64,000 nucleotides of DNA from Bacteroidota bacterium (GTDB lineage: Bacteria > Bacteroidota > Ignavibacteria > Ignavibacteriales > Ignavibacteriaceae). Shown here piece after piece: positions 56,601 through 64,000 of this stretch. The stretch covers positions 1-64,000 of the forward strand of contig JAKALM010000006.1 of assembly GCA_021824145.1 (NCBI GenBank). Direction: 5' to 3'. The notes under the pieces were generated by a model. It worked only from the letters and a program-made list of their open reading frames with translations, was not told the origin of the DNA and did no database searches. A program made the position numbers and the translations under genes. The number at the start of each line of letters is the position of its first letter. The first letter of the stretch is position 1.

Positions 56601-57633
56601 AAACCTTGGAAGTTTGACTGATGTATTTTCACAAAGAAATAATTTGGATATGCAAACTTCTAGGCCGCTTTGGGAAGGCGCCAAAATTGATCTATCATGG
56701 AAACTTGGCTGGACAATAAATAAAAGCTCAACTTTCCAATCAGATGCTATAGGAAATATTGTGTCAACTATTCAGCCTAATGAAACTGGTTCCATTTCCA
56801 GATCATTTTTCACTTTACCTCCAATTTTTATTTTTAGCATTTTCAAGAGCGGAATTAAAAGAGTAAGCGAACTTTACGATCCAAATTCACCAGATCCTCA
56901 GGGAAGCTTATCGCAAGCTTTTGTTCAAGGATTTGAATCGCTGCCTTTGCTATCTAGATTTAGTTTCTTAAAAGATTTTGCTAATTATATTCCCAGGCCA
57001 AACTGGACGATTTCGTGGGATGGTTTAGAAAAATATTATCCGTTTAAATCTATTGCCGAAAGAGTGTCTCTTGATCATTCTTATTCTTCAACTTATACTG
57101 AAGGCTGGCAGATAAGCACCGATGGAAAGAGAATGGTTCAAACGCAAAGAATAGATTACGGATTTCAACCTTTGGTCGGTTTGAATATGACATTTGCAAA
57201 ACTTTGGGAAGGAAATTTAAGTGGAAGTATAAAATATTCTGTAAGAGAAAGTTATGATTTAGGTTTGAGTACTCAAAATATTTCAGAGTCTTTTTCCAAA
57301 GACATCGGAATTTCTGCTTCTTATTCTAAAACAGGATTTGAAATACCAATCTTTGGACTTGCATTAAAAAATGATATAGAGTTTACATTCTCTTATACTA
57401 ACAGTCAGTCTACAACTGTTACTTATGATATGAATCATTATGTTGATGGTGGAACTCCTACAGATGGTACAAGCAGAGTAACTATTGAGCCGCGGGTAAA
57501 ATATACAATTAGTTCAAAAGTTACATTAGCTGTATTCTATACGCGTTCAACTGTCGAGCCGGTTGGTGCTTCAAGAATTCCGCCTACAACCACAAACGAA
57601 GCCGGTTTGGATGTTCATATTGCTATTCAATAG
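50665..57633 (+). CDS. sprA: Type IX secretion outer-membrane translocon SprA/Sov, non-canonical start
   Basis: About 2320 aa, the giant beta-barrel through which type IX cargo crosses the outer membrane. Typical passages: FGKPKISLRIGGAVDIHG near the N-terminus, NIAADWNTERTFEYQNQ, GGSEALFGIKAELKLGPL, AYIDDFEGAK and VWVDELRVVG, with many barrel strands to the C-terminus. The first ATG in frame is 50911, but the frame is open upstream to a TAA at 50641 and encodes a membrane/signal segment (IARIIIFAVILFYAA) with the expected early SprA residues PPVDPQINQSIWVNAF. Starting at 50911 would remove the signal. No ATG, GTG or TTG occurs in this 5' stretch; ATT 50665 (giving MNRKILKLSWE) and ATA 50677 are candidates. 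porX follows. Confidence 0.9.
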   Translation: MNRKILKLSWEIARIIIFAVILFYAAINVGFLPPVDPQINQSIWVNAFFQYYHHLDELHEKSQLYSGNKSNSFSNGKNGIPFMAPEAIQADSLKENKNLTNNLSLASDTLKKDSLSALRDTTKLDSMSIDSTARLKYFKYERKDVPYVQLNLQNESSFFAQPSANVVTRNISIDSTGKFVEIKELVGGRQTKILLRMPIDEYIKLKLALNEEQLWDQLTGGYELKSSKKELGQLIKDITNLEIPLPSVGVLSIFGKPKISLRIGGAVDIHGAWRNETTQGVTASLLGNTRNEPDFKQQVQINVNGTIGDKLNIAADWNTERTFEYQNQLHIKYTGYEDEIVQSVEAGNVSLQASPLVGGSEALFGIKAELKLGPLSLTTLASQKKGEVKEVSVNSGATSQTFSIRAYNYATNNFFIDTLYASTDPNLNLFYNYYGSSFPTANPNYNVNYIEVWKSVNTQTIDKSRERQVNAYLNLPPMAKSSDPNLIYSGNWSSDTVNPIPGQIETGRFILLQPDVDYTVHPETGYITFNTQIQDQDAIAVSYVMQGSSERIYYGESLAAAGAVTSSDSTRRLVLKLIKPAYLKPQFTQAWKLLLKNIYPVGGTNIKQDGFDLQVKYEVPGADPVTVYPNGSQQVQLLNAFGLDKFDASGNANPDGIFDWKPQITVLPTAGEIIFPTLEPFGKNLPKTLPDSISYQTVYDTTQNYAQQDKAHDKWEITGKYSGEATSVYQLGFNVVENSVRVTLNGKELAVNTDYTVDYNIGQLTILNRDALVPGADLKITYEQNDLFTLASKTLLGLRGIVNISDKTKLGFSLLNLNQQTLSDKVRIGEEPLSNTIMGVDFSTGGDLPFLTTALDHVISTKQMSSFSLAGEFAYMKPNPNTKTSTIPDDNGQSIAYIDDFEGAKKLIPIGVSYTSWKDLSAPDSLAAFADSNYSSGEYYKNLMSYKGKAWWYSITPSNVLVPQIWGTRKKVATQDQQVPVMDFVFDPDTPGTYNLNPKLKANPKANWGGMMKVLSGTANDLQAQNIQYIEFWLNEQQVPSNGKIYIDLGRISEDVIPNRILDTEDKNNNGVIDPGEDVGIDGMNDEQERAYAKSMGYYTWTKSDPAGDDFSLGSLTSGDIWNYFNINGTEGNAVNYDLGRIPDTEDLNYNGNLDLINSYFRYEVPLDTNEIKQRNLLAGGGDQSSQLQNKWYLIRIPLQDTALTVGNPSLSDVEYIRIFTTGVDSIMHLRLAEFNLVGNQWQQALPYDTVMSVSVINIEDNPNYSMPPGISQERDHSQPDQNVYLNEQSMDLILKGLEPGDKREAVKYLYRPVDVFNYSAMKFFIHGDDTPGASITDTTGGQYPAQVYFRFGSDTNNFYEYRQPVQKGWNDVNIVFNKLTAIKQSLDSAQQKSVYYVPVEGEPGHFYGVKGNPTLTSVKFLTVGIVNVTDQAKFPKPISGEVWVDELRVVGADNHPGWAYSIATSLKLADLMNINFNMSQTDPYFHRLSDQFGSRIDTKNWNLSADMDIMKLIPLNLPGSTLRISYSHTESIGKPLYLPGTDVLVTEAAARADKDTIPGHMTGNQIISNSQTINISDSWSASNIALRIPTSSWILQNTINALSLGFNYNKTFSRNPTTLSNKMWVWNANLNYGINFSPDDYFYPANIPIIGTLLGFLKDYRNLKIYYAPQNFSFQISARRNRSIMVYRQVGSSPVQAIPSHDFSTTRGFNFGWKLTDGGFLNLTTNYNVQVNSSLAYLEADDNNNFIPESQIWREIFAGNFFGRDFQYQQNIDFRTNPKLPSIWNIERFFSLSASYSVGYQWNNQFSQKVNGLDAGRSAGFTNKSQIGFRLALKSIMDPIFAENDNQSKENQNQNNFENNRERNFNQSFEKNKQNENNNIKTEKDTTSKHDSLATTLTAKKFQFKNALLFLKSFAKIILFDYENISINFSNDNNVSKSALKAGGTGFGNFWGLTYKENNGPSRLFMLGLSSDVGLRTPNLGSLTDVFSQRNNLDMQTSRPLWEGAKIDLSWKLGWTINKSSTFQSDAIGNIVSTIQPNETGSISRSFFTLPPIFIFSIFKSGIKRVSELYDPNSPDPQGSLSQAFVQGFESLPLLSRFSFLKDFANYIPRPNWTISWDGLEKYYPFKSIAERVSLDHSYSSTYTEGWQISTDGKRMVQTQRIDYGFQPLVGLNMTFAKLWEGNLSGSIKYSVRESYDLGLSTQNISESFSKDIGISASYSKTGFEIPIFGLALKNDIEFTFSYTNSQSTTVTYDMNHYVDGGTPTDGTSRVTIEPRVKYTISSKVTLAVFYTRSTVEPVGASRIPPTTTNEAGLDVHIAIQ

Positions 57634-57765
57634 TTCATCTGTTTTTATTTTCAATCACAAATTATTATTTGTTAATGAAACTGCTAATTGAACAATTTAT
57701 ATTTAGAAGTAGGATTTAAAATGATTAATAAAGAAAACATTCAAAGGGCAAAAGGAAATGAAACC

Positions 57766-59334
57766 ATGAAAGGGAAAAAAATACTTTGGGTTGATGATGA
57801 AATTGAATTGTTTAGATCGCATATAATTTTTTTATCTGAAAAAGGCTATGAAGTAGACACAGTAATGAACGGGGAAGACGCAGTTTCATCTGTTCAAGAA
57901 AATGATTATGATTTAATCTTCTTAGATGAAATGATGGCTGGCATTGGAGGCCTTGAAACGCTTGGAAGAATTAAAGATATCAATGCAAACATTCCTGTAG
58001 TAATGATAACTAAAAGCGAAGAAGAAACTTTAATGGATGAAGCAATTGGCGGTAAAATTGCTGACTATTTAACAAAACCAGTAAATCCTAGCCAAGTTCT
58101 TTTAGTATGTAAAAAAATTCTAGAAGGTAAAAAAATTTCTGGTCAATATGCTGCAAAAGATTATTTACAGGACTTCAATGAAATCTCAAGAGCATTTTTA
58201 AATGAAATGGATTTTGCAGAGTGGATTGAAATTTATCTAAAGCTTGTAAATTGGGATGTTGAACTTGATTCTCATCCAGGGATTGATCTTCGCCAAACTT
58301 TGTACGACCAAAAAAGAGAAGGGAATAAAGAATTCTCAAAATTTGTTGAAAAGAATTACCGGCAGTGGATTACATCTATTGGCGATGAATATACACCAAC
58401 ACTTACAACTGAGATTGTTCCTAAATATGTTTTACCGCATTTAGAAGATCCAAAATCATCTGTGTTTTTCTTTGTAATTGATTGTTTACGTCTCGATCAA
58501 TGGCTGATGATGGAAAAGCATTTGCTTGATTTATTCAAGATAGAAAAAGATTATTATTATGCTATTTTGCCAACTGCAACACCATACGCTAGAAACGCGT
58601 TGTTCAGTGGATTGTTTCCATCTGAAATTGAAAAACATTATCCTCAACTCTGGAGTTCAGGTGATGATGATGAGAATAGCATGAATAAATATGAAAAAGA
58701 ATTACTTCAGTTTTTATTGGATAGAAAAAAAATAAAATTAAGAAATGAATTGAAGTATATAAAAATTATAGACCCTGAAGTGGGCAGAAATTTTGAACAA
58801 AATATTTTGTCATATCAGAATACTCAACTGACTGCTGTGGTTGTTAATTTCTTGGATATGATAGCTCACGGTAGATCTGATTCTGATTTGTTAAAAGAAA
58901 TTGCACCGGATGAAGCGGCGTACAGATCGTTAACAAACACTTGGTATACTCATTCATCGTTATTGGCAACATTTAAGGCGCTTTCACAAATAAAAAATGC
59001 TAAAATTATTATTACCACAGATCATGGAAGTATCCGTGCATTAAGAGGCGCAAAAGTTTTAGGCGATCGCGAAGCATCTTCAAATTTGCGATTTAAGTTT
59101 GGAAGAAATCTTAAGGTTGATGAAAAACATGCAGTATATATTAAGAATCCAGAAGACTTTAAACTTCCAAAACGCGGAGTAACAATTAATTATATTATTG
59201 CTAAAGAAGATTATTATTTTGTATATCCTACAGATTATCATAAATATTTAACTTATTATAAAGATACCTTTCAGCATGGCGGAATATCAATGGAAGAAAT
59301 GATATTGCCGGTAATTACAATGGAGCCTAAATAA
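57766..59334 (+). CDS. porX: PorX-type response regulator with PglZ/alkaline phosphatase-like effector
   Basis: 522 aa from ATG 57766 (AAGGA upstream); longer starts at TTG 57688 or ATG 57721 add an unconserved extension. The receiver (about 1-120) begins KKILWVDDE, with phospho-acceptor Asp54 (IFLDEMM) and Lys in LTKPVNP. The C-terminal PglZ-type domain (about 190-515) has VIDCLRLDQW and TTDHGS metal ligands. PorX controls type IX secretion in Porphyromonas gingivalis and its relatives; here it lies 132 bases after sprA and just before tsaE. There is no porY kinase in the window. Confidence 0.93.
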   Translation: MKGKKILWVDDEIELFRSHIIFLSEKGYEVDTVMNGEDAVSSVQENDYDLIFLDEMMAGIGGLETLGRIKDINANIPVVMITKSEEETLMDEAIGGKIADYLTKPVNPSQVLLVCKKILEGKKISGQYAAKDYLQDFNEISRAFLNEMDFAEWIEIYLKLVNWDVELDSHPGIDLRQTLYDQKREGNKEFSKFVEKNYRQWITSIGDEYTPTLTTEIVPKYVLPHLEDPKSSVFFFVIDCLRLDQWLMMEKHLLDLFKIEKDYYYAILPTATPYARNALFSGLFPSEIEKHYPQLWSSGDDDENSMNKYEKELLQFLLDRKKIKLRNELKYIKIIDPEVGRNFEQNILSYQNTQLTAVVVNFLDMIAHGRSDSDLLKEIAPDEAAYRSLTNTWYTHSSLLATFKALSQIKNAKIIITTDHGSIRALRGAKVLGDREASSNLRFKFGRNLKVDEKHAVYIKNPEDFKLPKRGVTINYIIAKEDYYFVYPTDYHKYLTYYKDTFQHGGISMEEMILPVITMEPK

Positions 59335-59336
59335 CT

Positions 59337-59765
59337 TTGAAATATCCGTTGATTGAAATAGTTAATTCAGAAGAAGAGACAATTAAACTTGCTTTGAATT
59401 TTGCTGAAGAATTGAAATCTGGTGATGTTGTTGTACTAAATGGAAATCTTGGTGCTGGAAAAACATTTTTTGTTAAAAATGTTGTTAAAAGATTTGGTAT
59501 TGATAATGTTTCGTCTCCAACTTTTGCAATTGTTAACGAATATTCAAACAGTTTTAAATTTTACCATTTCGATTTTTACAGAATAAACAATGCATCTGAA
59601 CTTTTTGATATTGGTTATTATGATTATTTAAATAATCTAGATGCTGTTACATTTATAGAATGGGGAAGTTTAATTCCGGAAGTTCTTCCGCAAAAACGAA
59701 TTGAAATAGAAATAAAAATAAAAAGTGATTTTTCAAGAGAATTTAATTTTAAGAAATATGAATGA
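59337..59765 (+). CDS. tsaE: tRNA t6A biosynthesis ATPase TsaE
   Basis: 142 aa, helps TsaB/TsaD make threonylcarbamoyladenosine at tRNA position 37. Walker A motif GNLGAGKTFF, then FGIDNVSSPTFAIVNEY and FYHFDFYRI, the usual TsaE signature, and FIEWGS. It starts at TTG 59337, 2 bases after porX, and its 3' end overlaps the start of tsaB by 8 bases, so the pair are coupled. Confidence 0.92.
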   Translation: MKYPLIEIVNSEEETIKLALNFAEELKSGDVVVLNGNLGAGKTFFVKNVVKRFGIDNVSSPTFAIVNEYSNSFKFYHFDFYRINNASELFDIGYYDYLNNLDAVTFIEWGSLIPEVLPQKRIEIEIKIKSDFSREFNFKKYE

Positions 59766-60435
59766 ATCTGGACCAATATTATCCATTGAAACATCCGAAA
59801 GTATTTGTGGTGCTTGCATATATTTTGACGACAAAAAATATTTTGAAGCAATTACTCATCTAAAAAACTCACACGCAGAAAAGTTATTTGAAACGATAGA
59901 TTATGTAATTAAAACTTCTCAAATTGAAATAAATGAATTAAAAGCAATAGCAGTTTCTGCCGGTCCTGGTTCTTTTACGGGTTTACGAATTGGAATGTCT
60001 GCTGCGAAGGGAATTGCTTTTGGTTCTTCTTTGCCAATTATTCCTGTTCCAACATTTGAAGCATTAGCTTTACAGCTTTCAAACATTTTTGAAGATGATT
60101 CAGAATTTATAATTGCTAATAGAGTTAATTTGGAAGAGATATATTTTGCTAAGTTTCAAATTAAGGCTAATAATTATATATTTGCAGATAAATTAAGGAT
60201 AGTGGATTACCCTGAATTTCGAAAATTAAGCAAGAATGGAATTGTATTTGGAAATGTCAATCTGGAAAATAAAATTGAAATGAAGGAACTAAAGAAAAAT
60301 ATCGCTTCTCCATCTCCAGTATTTGTGGCAAAATGGGGGAAAATTTATGGCGATGATTTGATGACTTATAATTATGATTTTCTTGAGCCAAACTATTTGA
60401 AAAATTTTATTATTAAGGAAAGAAAAAATGATTAA
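59758..60435 (+). CDS. tsaB: tRNA t6A biosynthesis protein TsaB
   Basis: 225 aa. ASKHA-fold, non-catalytic partner of TsaD. ILSIETSESICG at the start, SHAEKLFETIDYVI and VSAGPGSFTGLRIGMSAAKGIA are classical. I choose ATG 59758 (MNESGPILSIET) over a longer TTG/ATG start inside tsaE. It overlaps the DUF1573 gene by 8 bases at its end. Confidence 0.93.
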   Translation: MNESGPILSIETSESICGACIYFDDKKYFEAITHLKNSHAEKLFETIDYVIKTSQIEINELKAIAVSAGPGSFTGLRIGMSAAKGIAFGSSLPIIPVPTFEALALQLSNIFEDDSEFIIANRVNLEEIYFAKFQIKANNYIFADKLRIVDYPEFRKLSKNGIVFGNVNLENKIEMKELKKNIASPSPVFVAKWGKIYGDDLMTYNYDFLEPNYLKNFIIKERKND

Positions 60436-61174
60436 TAAAATTTTTTTAATTATTGCTTTCTTTTCATGCCTAATCATAGGACAATCAGTTGGACCGATAG
60501 TTACCATACCTCAAATAAATTATAACTTTGATTATGTACCCATTGATTCAAGTTTAGGCCATACATACATGATTTATAATGGCGGAGGTGGTGTTCTAAA
60601 ATTATGGGACGTTTCAACAACTTGTAAATGTATAACTGCTACATTAGATAAAAGTACACTTACCCCTACAGATTCAGCTAGGCTTGATGTTAGCTATACC
60701 AACGTTAAAAATTCTCAAGGTTTAGATAAATATATTTCAATCAAGACAAATGATCCGAATAATCCAAATGTAAGAATTTATATTACTCGCGTAATAAATA
60801 ATTCACCTACATTAGCATCTATGCCGAAAGATTCAATTGGAGAAAATTCATCTGCTGTACCGGTAATTTATTTTCCCGTTGATGAACATAATTTTGGTAA
60901 GATAAAACAAGGGACTATTGTTAGCTATACGTTTAAGTTTATGAACAAAGGTAAATCAACTTTGAAAATAAAAGATATAACAACATCATGCGGATGCACA
61001 GCAGCGCTGGTAAAAGATAAAGAAATAGCTCCAGGCAAAGAAGGTGAACTTGCAGTTCAGTTCGATTCTAATGGTAAAATTGGAAAACTATCAAGAAAAA
61101 TTACAATTCTGTCGAATGATCCCAAACAATCTTATAAAGTTTTAACTATTTATGCCGATGTAGAGAATAATTAG
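60428..61174 (+). CDS. DUF1573 protein, two tandem domains, secreted
   Basis: 248 aa. Signal peptide about 1-18. Two immunoglobulin-like DUF1573 units (about 22-120 and 145-245), each with the pair-of-cysteines turn CKC or CGC (STTCKCITA and TTSCGCTAA) and a closing TNDPNNP or LSNDPKQ loop. The family is common in Bacteroidota and is probably periplasmic or cell-surface; function is unknown. It overlaps tsaB and is followed 73 bases later by accD. Confidence 0.9.
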   Translation: MINKIFLIIAFFSCLIIGQSVGPIVTIPQINYNFDYVPIDSSLGHTYMIYNGGGGVLKLWDVSTTCKCITATLDKSTLTPTDSARLDVSYTNVKNSQGLDKYISIKTNDPNNPNVRIYITRVINNSPTLASMPKDSIGENSSAVPVIYFPVDEHNFGKIKQGTIVSYTFKFMNKGKSTLKIKDITTSCGCTAALVKDKEIAPGKEGELAVQFDSNGKIGKLSRKITILSNDPKQSYKVLTIYADVENN

Positions 61175-61247
61175 GCTTAACCAATTTTTAAATTAAATCA
61201 TTTAATTGTTTTATTTAAAATCAGAAAATTGAAAGAAAAAAAATATA

Positions 61248-62087
61248 ATGGCTTGGTTTAAAAGATCTAAAGAAAATATTTCTCCGGAATCACAAAAAAA
61301 AGATTTACCGGATGGTTTGTGGGAAAAGTGTCCAAGCTGTGGTGAAATAATTCATAAAAAACAACTTGAAACTAATCTCTGGACTTGTTTGAAATGCAAT
61401 TATCATTTTAGAATAGGTAGCCAAGAATATATTGAAATAATTTTGGATAAAGGAACATTTAAAGAAACTGATAAAAAAATGAGATCTGCTGATCCTTTGG
61501 AATTTGAAGACACAAAAAAATACAGTGATAGAATTCAAGAGACTATTAAAAAATTAGGAATGTATGATGCAATTCGAACTGGAACTGGTAAATTAAATGG
61601 TATGGATATAGCTTTTGGCTGTATGGATTTTAAATTTATCGGCGGAAGCATGGGGTCAGTTGTAGGAGAAAAAATTGCACGGTTAATTGATCGAGCTTAT
61701 AAAAATAAAATTCCACTTATTATTGTTTCAGCAAGCGGCGGCGCAAGAATGATGGAAGGTGCATTTTCATTAATGCAAATGGCAAAAACTAGTGCAAGAT
61801 TAGCACGGCTTTCCGAAGCTAAAATTCCTTATATATCAGTTATGACAGATCCAACGACTGGAGGAACTACTGCTAGTTATGCAATGCTTGGAGATATCCA
61901 TATTGCAGAACCACAAGCGTTAATTGGCTTTGCAGGCCCTCGGGTAATTAAGCAAACTATTGGTAAGGATTTACCAAAAGGATTTCAAAAATCTGAGTTT
62001 CTTTTGGAACAAGGATTTGTTGATATTATTTCTCCTCGGAAAGATCTTAAAAATAATTTATATAATGTCCTTTCCTTAATGAGTTGA
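61248..62087 (+). CDS. accD: Acetyl-CoA carboxylase carboxyltransferase beta subunit
   Basis: 279 aa, makes malonyl-CoA for fatty acid synthesis with AccA and biotinylated AccB. The N-terminal zinc ribbon has two Cys pairs (CPSCG and CLKC, 18 residues apart); the crotonase-like core has [26 protein letters not shown] and IGFAGPRVI. Full length. AccA is not in the window. It is followed by panC 7 bases downstream, in one operon. Confidence 0.96.
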   Translation: MAWFKRSKENISPESQKKDLPDGLWEKCPSCGEIIHKKQLETNLWTCLKCNYHFRIGSQEYIEIILDKGTFKETDKKMRSADPLEFEDTKKYSDRIQETIKKLGMYDAIRTGTGKLNGMDIAFGCMDFKFIGGSMGSVVGEKIARLIDRAYKNKIPLIIVSASGGARMMEGAFSLMQMAKTSARLARLSEAKIPYISVMTDPTTGGTTASYAMLGDIHIAEPQALIGFAGPRVIKQTIGKDLPKGFQKSEFLLEQGFVDIISPRKDLKNNLYNVLSLMS

Positions 62088-62094
62088 GGATCCA

Positions 62095-62946
62095 ATCAAA
62101 ACTATATACAGTATTAAAGAGGTTCATAAACTTTCTTCCAAGCTAAAGTCGAAAGGGATATCTATAGGACTTGTGCCCACAATGGGTTTTCTGCACGAAG
62201 GCCATCTCTCTCTAATAAAAAAATCAAAGAGACAAAATGATGTAACAATTATTTCCATTTTTGTAAATCCGACACAATTTGGTCCAAATGAAGATTTTGC
62301 AAAGTATCCAAGGGATATTGAAAAAGATGTAAAGCTCTTAAAAAAATATAAAGTTGATTATTTATTCATTCCAAGTGCAAACAAAATTTACTCAGAAAAT
62401 TTTCAGACTTATGTAGAAGTAAATAAAATTACTAAAAAGCTTGAAGGCGAATTTAGGCCGACACATTTTAAAGGCGTAACAACAATCGTTTCGATATTAT
62501 TTAATATTGTTAAACCAGATATTGCCTACTTTGGTCAGAAGGATGCTCAACAAGCTGCCGTAATTTTACAAATGGTTAAAGATTTAAAATTCGATATTAA
62601 GATAAAAATTTGTCCAATTGTTAGAGAAAAAGATGGATTAGCTTTAAGTTCGCGTAATGTTTATCTTTCTGAAAAGGAAAGAAAAGACGCATTAGTTTTA
62701 AATAAATCCTTAAAGCTTGCAGAAAAATTAATTAAAGATGGTGAAAAAAAATCTGCAATTATAATAAATAAAATGAAAGAAATAATTGCATCGGTTGGAA
62801 GTTCGAAATTAGATTATATTGAAATTGTAAATGCAGAAACTTTTGAAACTTTAGGTGACGTTTCAGCGGCGGATAAAATTTATATTTTAGTTGCTTGCAA
62901 AATTGGGGGTACAAGACTTATCGATAATTGTCTTATCAAAAATTAA
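62095..62946 (+). CDS. panC: Pantothenate synthetase, start codon apparently ATC
   Basis: 283 aa, joins pantoate and beta-alanine with ATP. Motifs: VPTMGFLHEGHLSLI (HxGH), FVNPTQFGPNEDFAKYPR, PTHFKGVTTIV, FGQKDAQQA and SSRNVYLS (the KMSKS-like loop). The usual PanC N-terminus is present in the DNA upstream of the first ATG at 62173: frame reads TIYSIKEVHKLSSKLKSKG. Its natural start is ATC at 62095 (would be M-K-T-I-Y), five bases after GAGGA. No ATG, GTG or TTG exists between the in-frame TGA at 62080-62082 and 62173. Starting at 62173 would delete the first strand of the Rossmann fold. Confidence 0.92.
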   Translation: MKTIYSIKEVHKLSSKLKSKGISIGLVPTMGFLHEGHLSLIKKSKRQNDVTIISIFVNPTQFGPNEDFAKYPRDIEKDVKLLKKYKVDYLFIPSANKIYSENFQTYVEVNKITKKLEGEFRPTHFKGVTTIVSILFNIVKPDIAYFGQKDAQQAAVILQMVKDLKFDIKIKICPIVREKDGLALSSRNVYLSEKERKDALVLNKSLKLAEKLIKDGEKKSAIIINKMKEIIASVGSSKLDYIEIVNAETFETLGDVSAADKIYILVACKIGGTRLIDNCLIKN

Positions 62947-63707
62947 TCTTTATTATTTTTATCATAAATAGATTTAATACCAATTAAAACTAGTTCTTTA
63001 ACTAAACTAACTTTAAAATTAAGATGTGGAGCAATCTTTTCTGCGTTTCCTCCTGTTATAAAAATCTTAAACTCACTGCCATTCATTTCATTCTTCAAAT
63101 AATTGATTGTTCTCTCGATAAATCCTATTGTAGAGTTTATAACTCCGCTTACAATTGATGATGAAGTATCTTTCCCAATTATACTTTTATAATTTGATTC
63201 AAGAACATTTGGGAGTTGAGCTGTTTTAGTATTTAAGGAATCAAACATCAATTGAATTCCAGGTGCAATTGATCCGCCGATAAAAACGCCAGGAAAACTA
63301 ATTATATTTATCGTGGTTGCAGTTCCCAAATCAATTGAAAGAATAAAAGTCCTATGATTATAATTCCCCGATTCATTAGATTTTTTATAAAGATAAAATG
63401 CACCTTCAGCAGAACAAATTCTGTCAATGCCTAAAGTCTCTATCGTGTCATATTCAATTTTAAGATTTAGTTTTACATTTCTATCGATAACAAATGGAGT
63501 TGCTTCAGAATAATCTTTCAATTTTAGAATTAATTTTTTTGTTAGATTCGGAACGACAGAGGAAATAGCTATTTGATCAAAATTTTTATTTAAAAAAAAT
63601 TTGTCAAATAATTCAATATTTTCAAATGAATAAAATTCAACTAAATTATCATCAGAAAAAACACCTACTTTGATTCTACTGTTTCCAATGTCGCAAGCTA
63701 AAAGCAT
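62943..63707 (-). CDS. coaX: Type III pantothenate kinase
   Basis: 254 aa, ASKHA-fold first enzyme of coenzyme A synthesis after pantothenate. LLACDIGNSRIKVGVF (phosphate-binding), LGIDRICSAEGA, ILSIDLGTATTINI, GGSIAPGIQLMFDSL and FITGGNAEKIAPHL match CoaX; types I and II are unrelated. It is convergent with panC (4-base overlap of the ends) and sits directly downstream of birA in transcription order (1-base overlap). Confidence 0.95.
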   Translation of the reverse strand: MLLACDIGNSRIKVGVFSDDNLVEFYSFENIELFDKFFLNKNFDQIAISSVVPNLTKKLILKLKDYSEATPFVIDRNVKLNLKIEYDTIETLGIDRICSAEGAFYLYKKSNESGNYNHRTFILSIDLGTATTINIISFPGVFIGGSIAPGIQLMFDSLNTKTAQLPNVLESNYKSIIGKDTSSSIVSGVINSTIGFIERTINYLKNEMNGSEFKIFITGGNAEKIAPHLNFKVSLVKELVLIGIKSIYDKNNKD

Positions 63708-64000
63708 TATGCTAAACTCACATCTCCAAAATGAATTTTTTCTATTTTGCCTTTATTTTTCAGCAACAGATAACCGTCATCATCCAAATCGTCAAAAATT
63801 CCATATTTTGTTTTATCGTCTTCAACAACTGAAATTTTTTCACCGATTAGTCTACAACGGGATTTCCAATCTTTCATTAAATCACTAGGATATTTCTCAA
63901 CTTTTTCAAGAAGTTCCTCAAACGTATTTAACAGTTCTGCTAATAATCTTTCTCGATCAACATTTTCGTTCAGCTCAGTTTTAATTGAAGTTGGTGGTAT
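63707..64000 (-). CDS. birA: Biotin-protein ligase, partial (C-terminal part)
   Basis: 97 codons before the stop, running off the right edge. Read on the minus strand the fragment opens with IPPTSI (after the GxGxN-like catalytic core outside the window), then NTFEELLEK, PSDLMKDWKSRC and ends YGIFDDLDDDGYLLLK and KIHFGDVSLA before TAA. This is the end of the catalytic domain plus the C-terminal SH3-like domain of BirA/BPL, which attaches biotin to AccB. It ends where coaX begins, a common birA-coaX pairing, and fits with accD nearby. Confidence 0.88.
   Translation of the reverse strand: MPPTSIKTELNENVDRERLLAELLNTFEELLEKVEKYPSDLMKDWKSRCRLIGEKISVVEDDKTKYGIFDDLDDDGYLLLKNKGKIEKIHFGDVSLA

Noticed and set aside
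63670-63888. Plus-strand frame of 72 codons at the right edge
   Set aside because: Antisense to the birA C-terminus and coaX start, which are clearly coding.
1-64000. Mobile elements, prophage or CRISPR-Cas
   Set aside because: No transposase, integrase, phage structural or Cas protein motif was found in any strong frame.

Overview
The window is an AT-rich bacterial chromosome segment. It probably comes from the Ignavibacteria (Bacteroidota/Chlorobiota superphylum). The inference rests on type IX secretion genes (sprA/sov and porX), an ABC-type alpha/beta-fused 2-oxoacid dehydrogenase E1, a sensory beta-propeller regulator, squalene genes hpnCDE, Gram-negative lipid A and outer-membrane genes, and Shine-Dalgarno (SD) sequences in front of only some genes. 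No transposase, integrase, phage gene or CRISPR array was seen.

Layout. 1-3180: a small accessory block (a LuxR-type regulator with a degenerate receiver, a secreted protein whose signal peptide is split by a frameshift, and a lipoprotein) bracketed by two copies of an inverted repeat. 3185-9350: NfeD/slipin pair, E1 alpha-beta fusion, and a lipoprotein/coiled-coil envelope pair. 9550-17535: a six-gene minus-strand operon, read icd-like, HD protein, homoaconitase-type aconitase, MmgE/PrpD, CitD-CitE fusion, citF. 17801-28494: giant hybrid histidine kinase, orphan DNA methyltransferase, SRP RNA, sixA-like, L,D-transpeptidase, uvrC and glgC. 28709-38203: M1 peptidase, LpxH-like hydrolase, PBP1A, tRNA-Leu, M28 peptidase and a two-subunit molybdenum hydroxylase. 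38257-43341: propeller-SpoIIE phosphatase and prfC. 43604-50420: hpnCDE, a second M28 peptidase, citrate synthase and a DUF985 cupin. 50599-64000: sprA, porX, tsaE, tsaB, DUF1573, accD, panC, coaX and the 3' part of birA.

How the genes fit together. The citrate operon encodes a chain that could connect 2-oxoglutarate, isocitrate, aconitate, citrate, and oxaloacetate plus acetate. A separate citrate synthase lies at 48504. Direction and exact substrate cannot be read from sequence; the aconitase is of the Lys4/homoaconitase type. SprA and PorX give type IX secretion and its control. The M1/M28 peptidases and the Tat-exported Mo enzyme are cell-envelope or periplasmic proteins.

Most interesting observations: the citrate module with its CitD-CitE fusion; lack of ATG/GTG/TTG starts in sprA and panC, where AUU/AUA/AUC codons sit in start positions; the frameshifted lipoprotein signal; the flanking inverted repeats; and a perfect ATAGGGG-N4-CCCCTAT palindrome next to the LuxR gene. 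The start of birA lies outside the window; its C-terminal part runs off the right edge.
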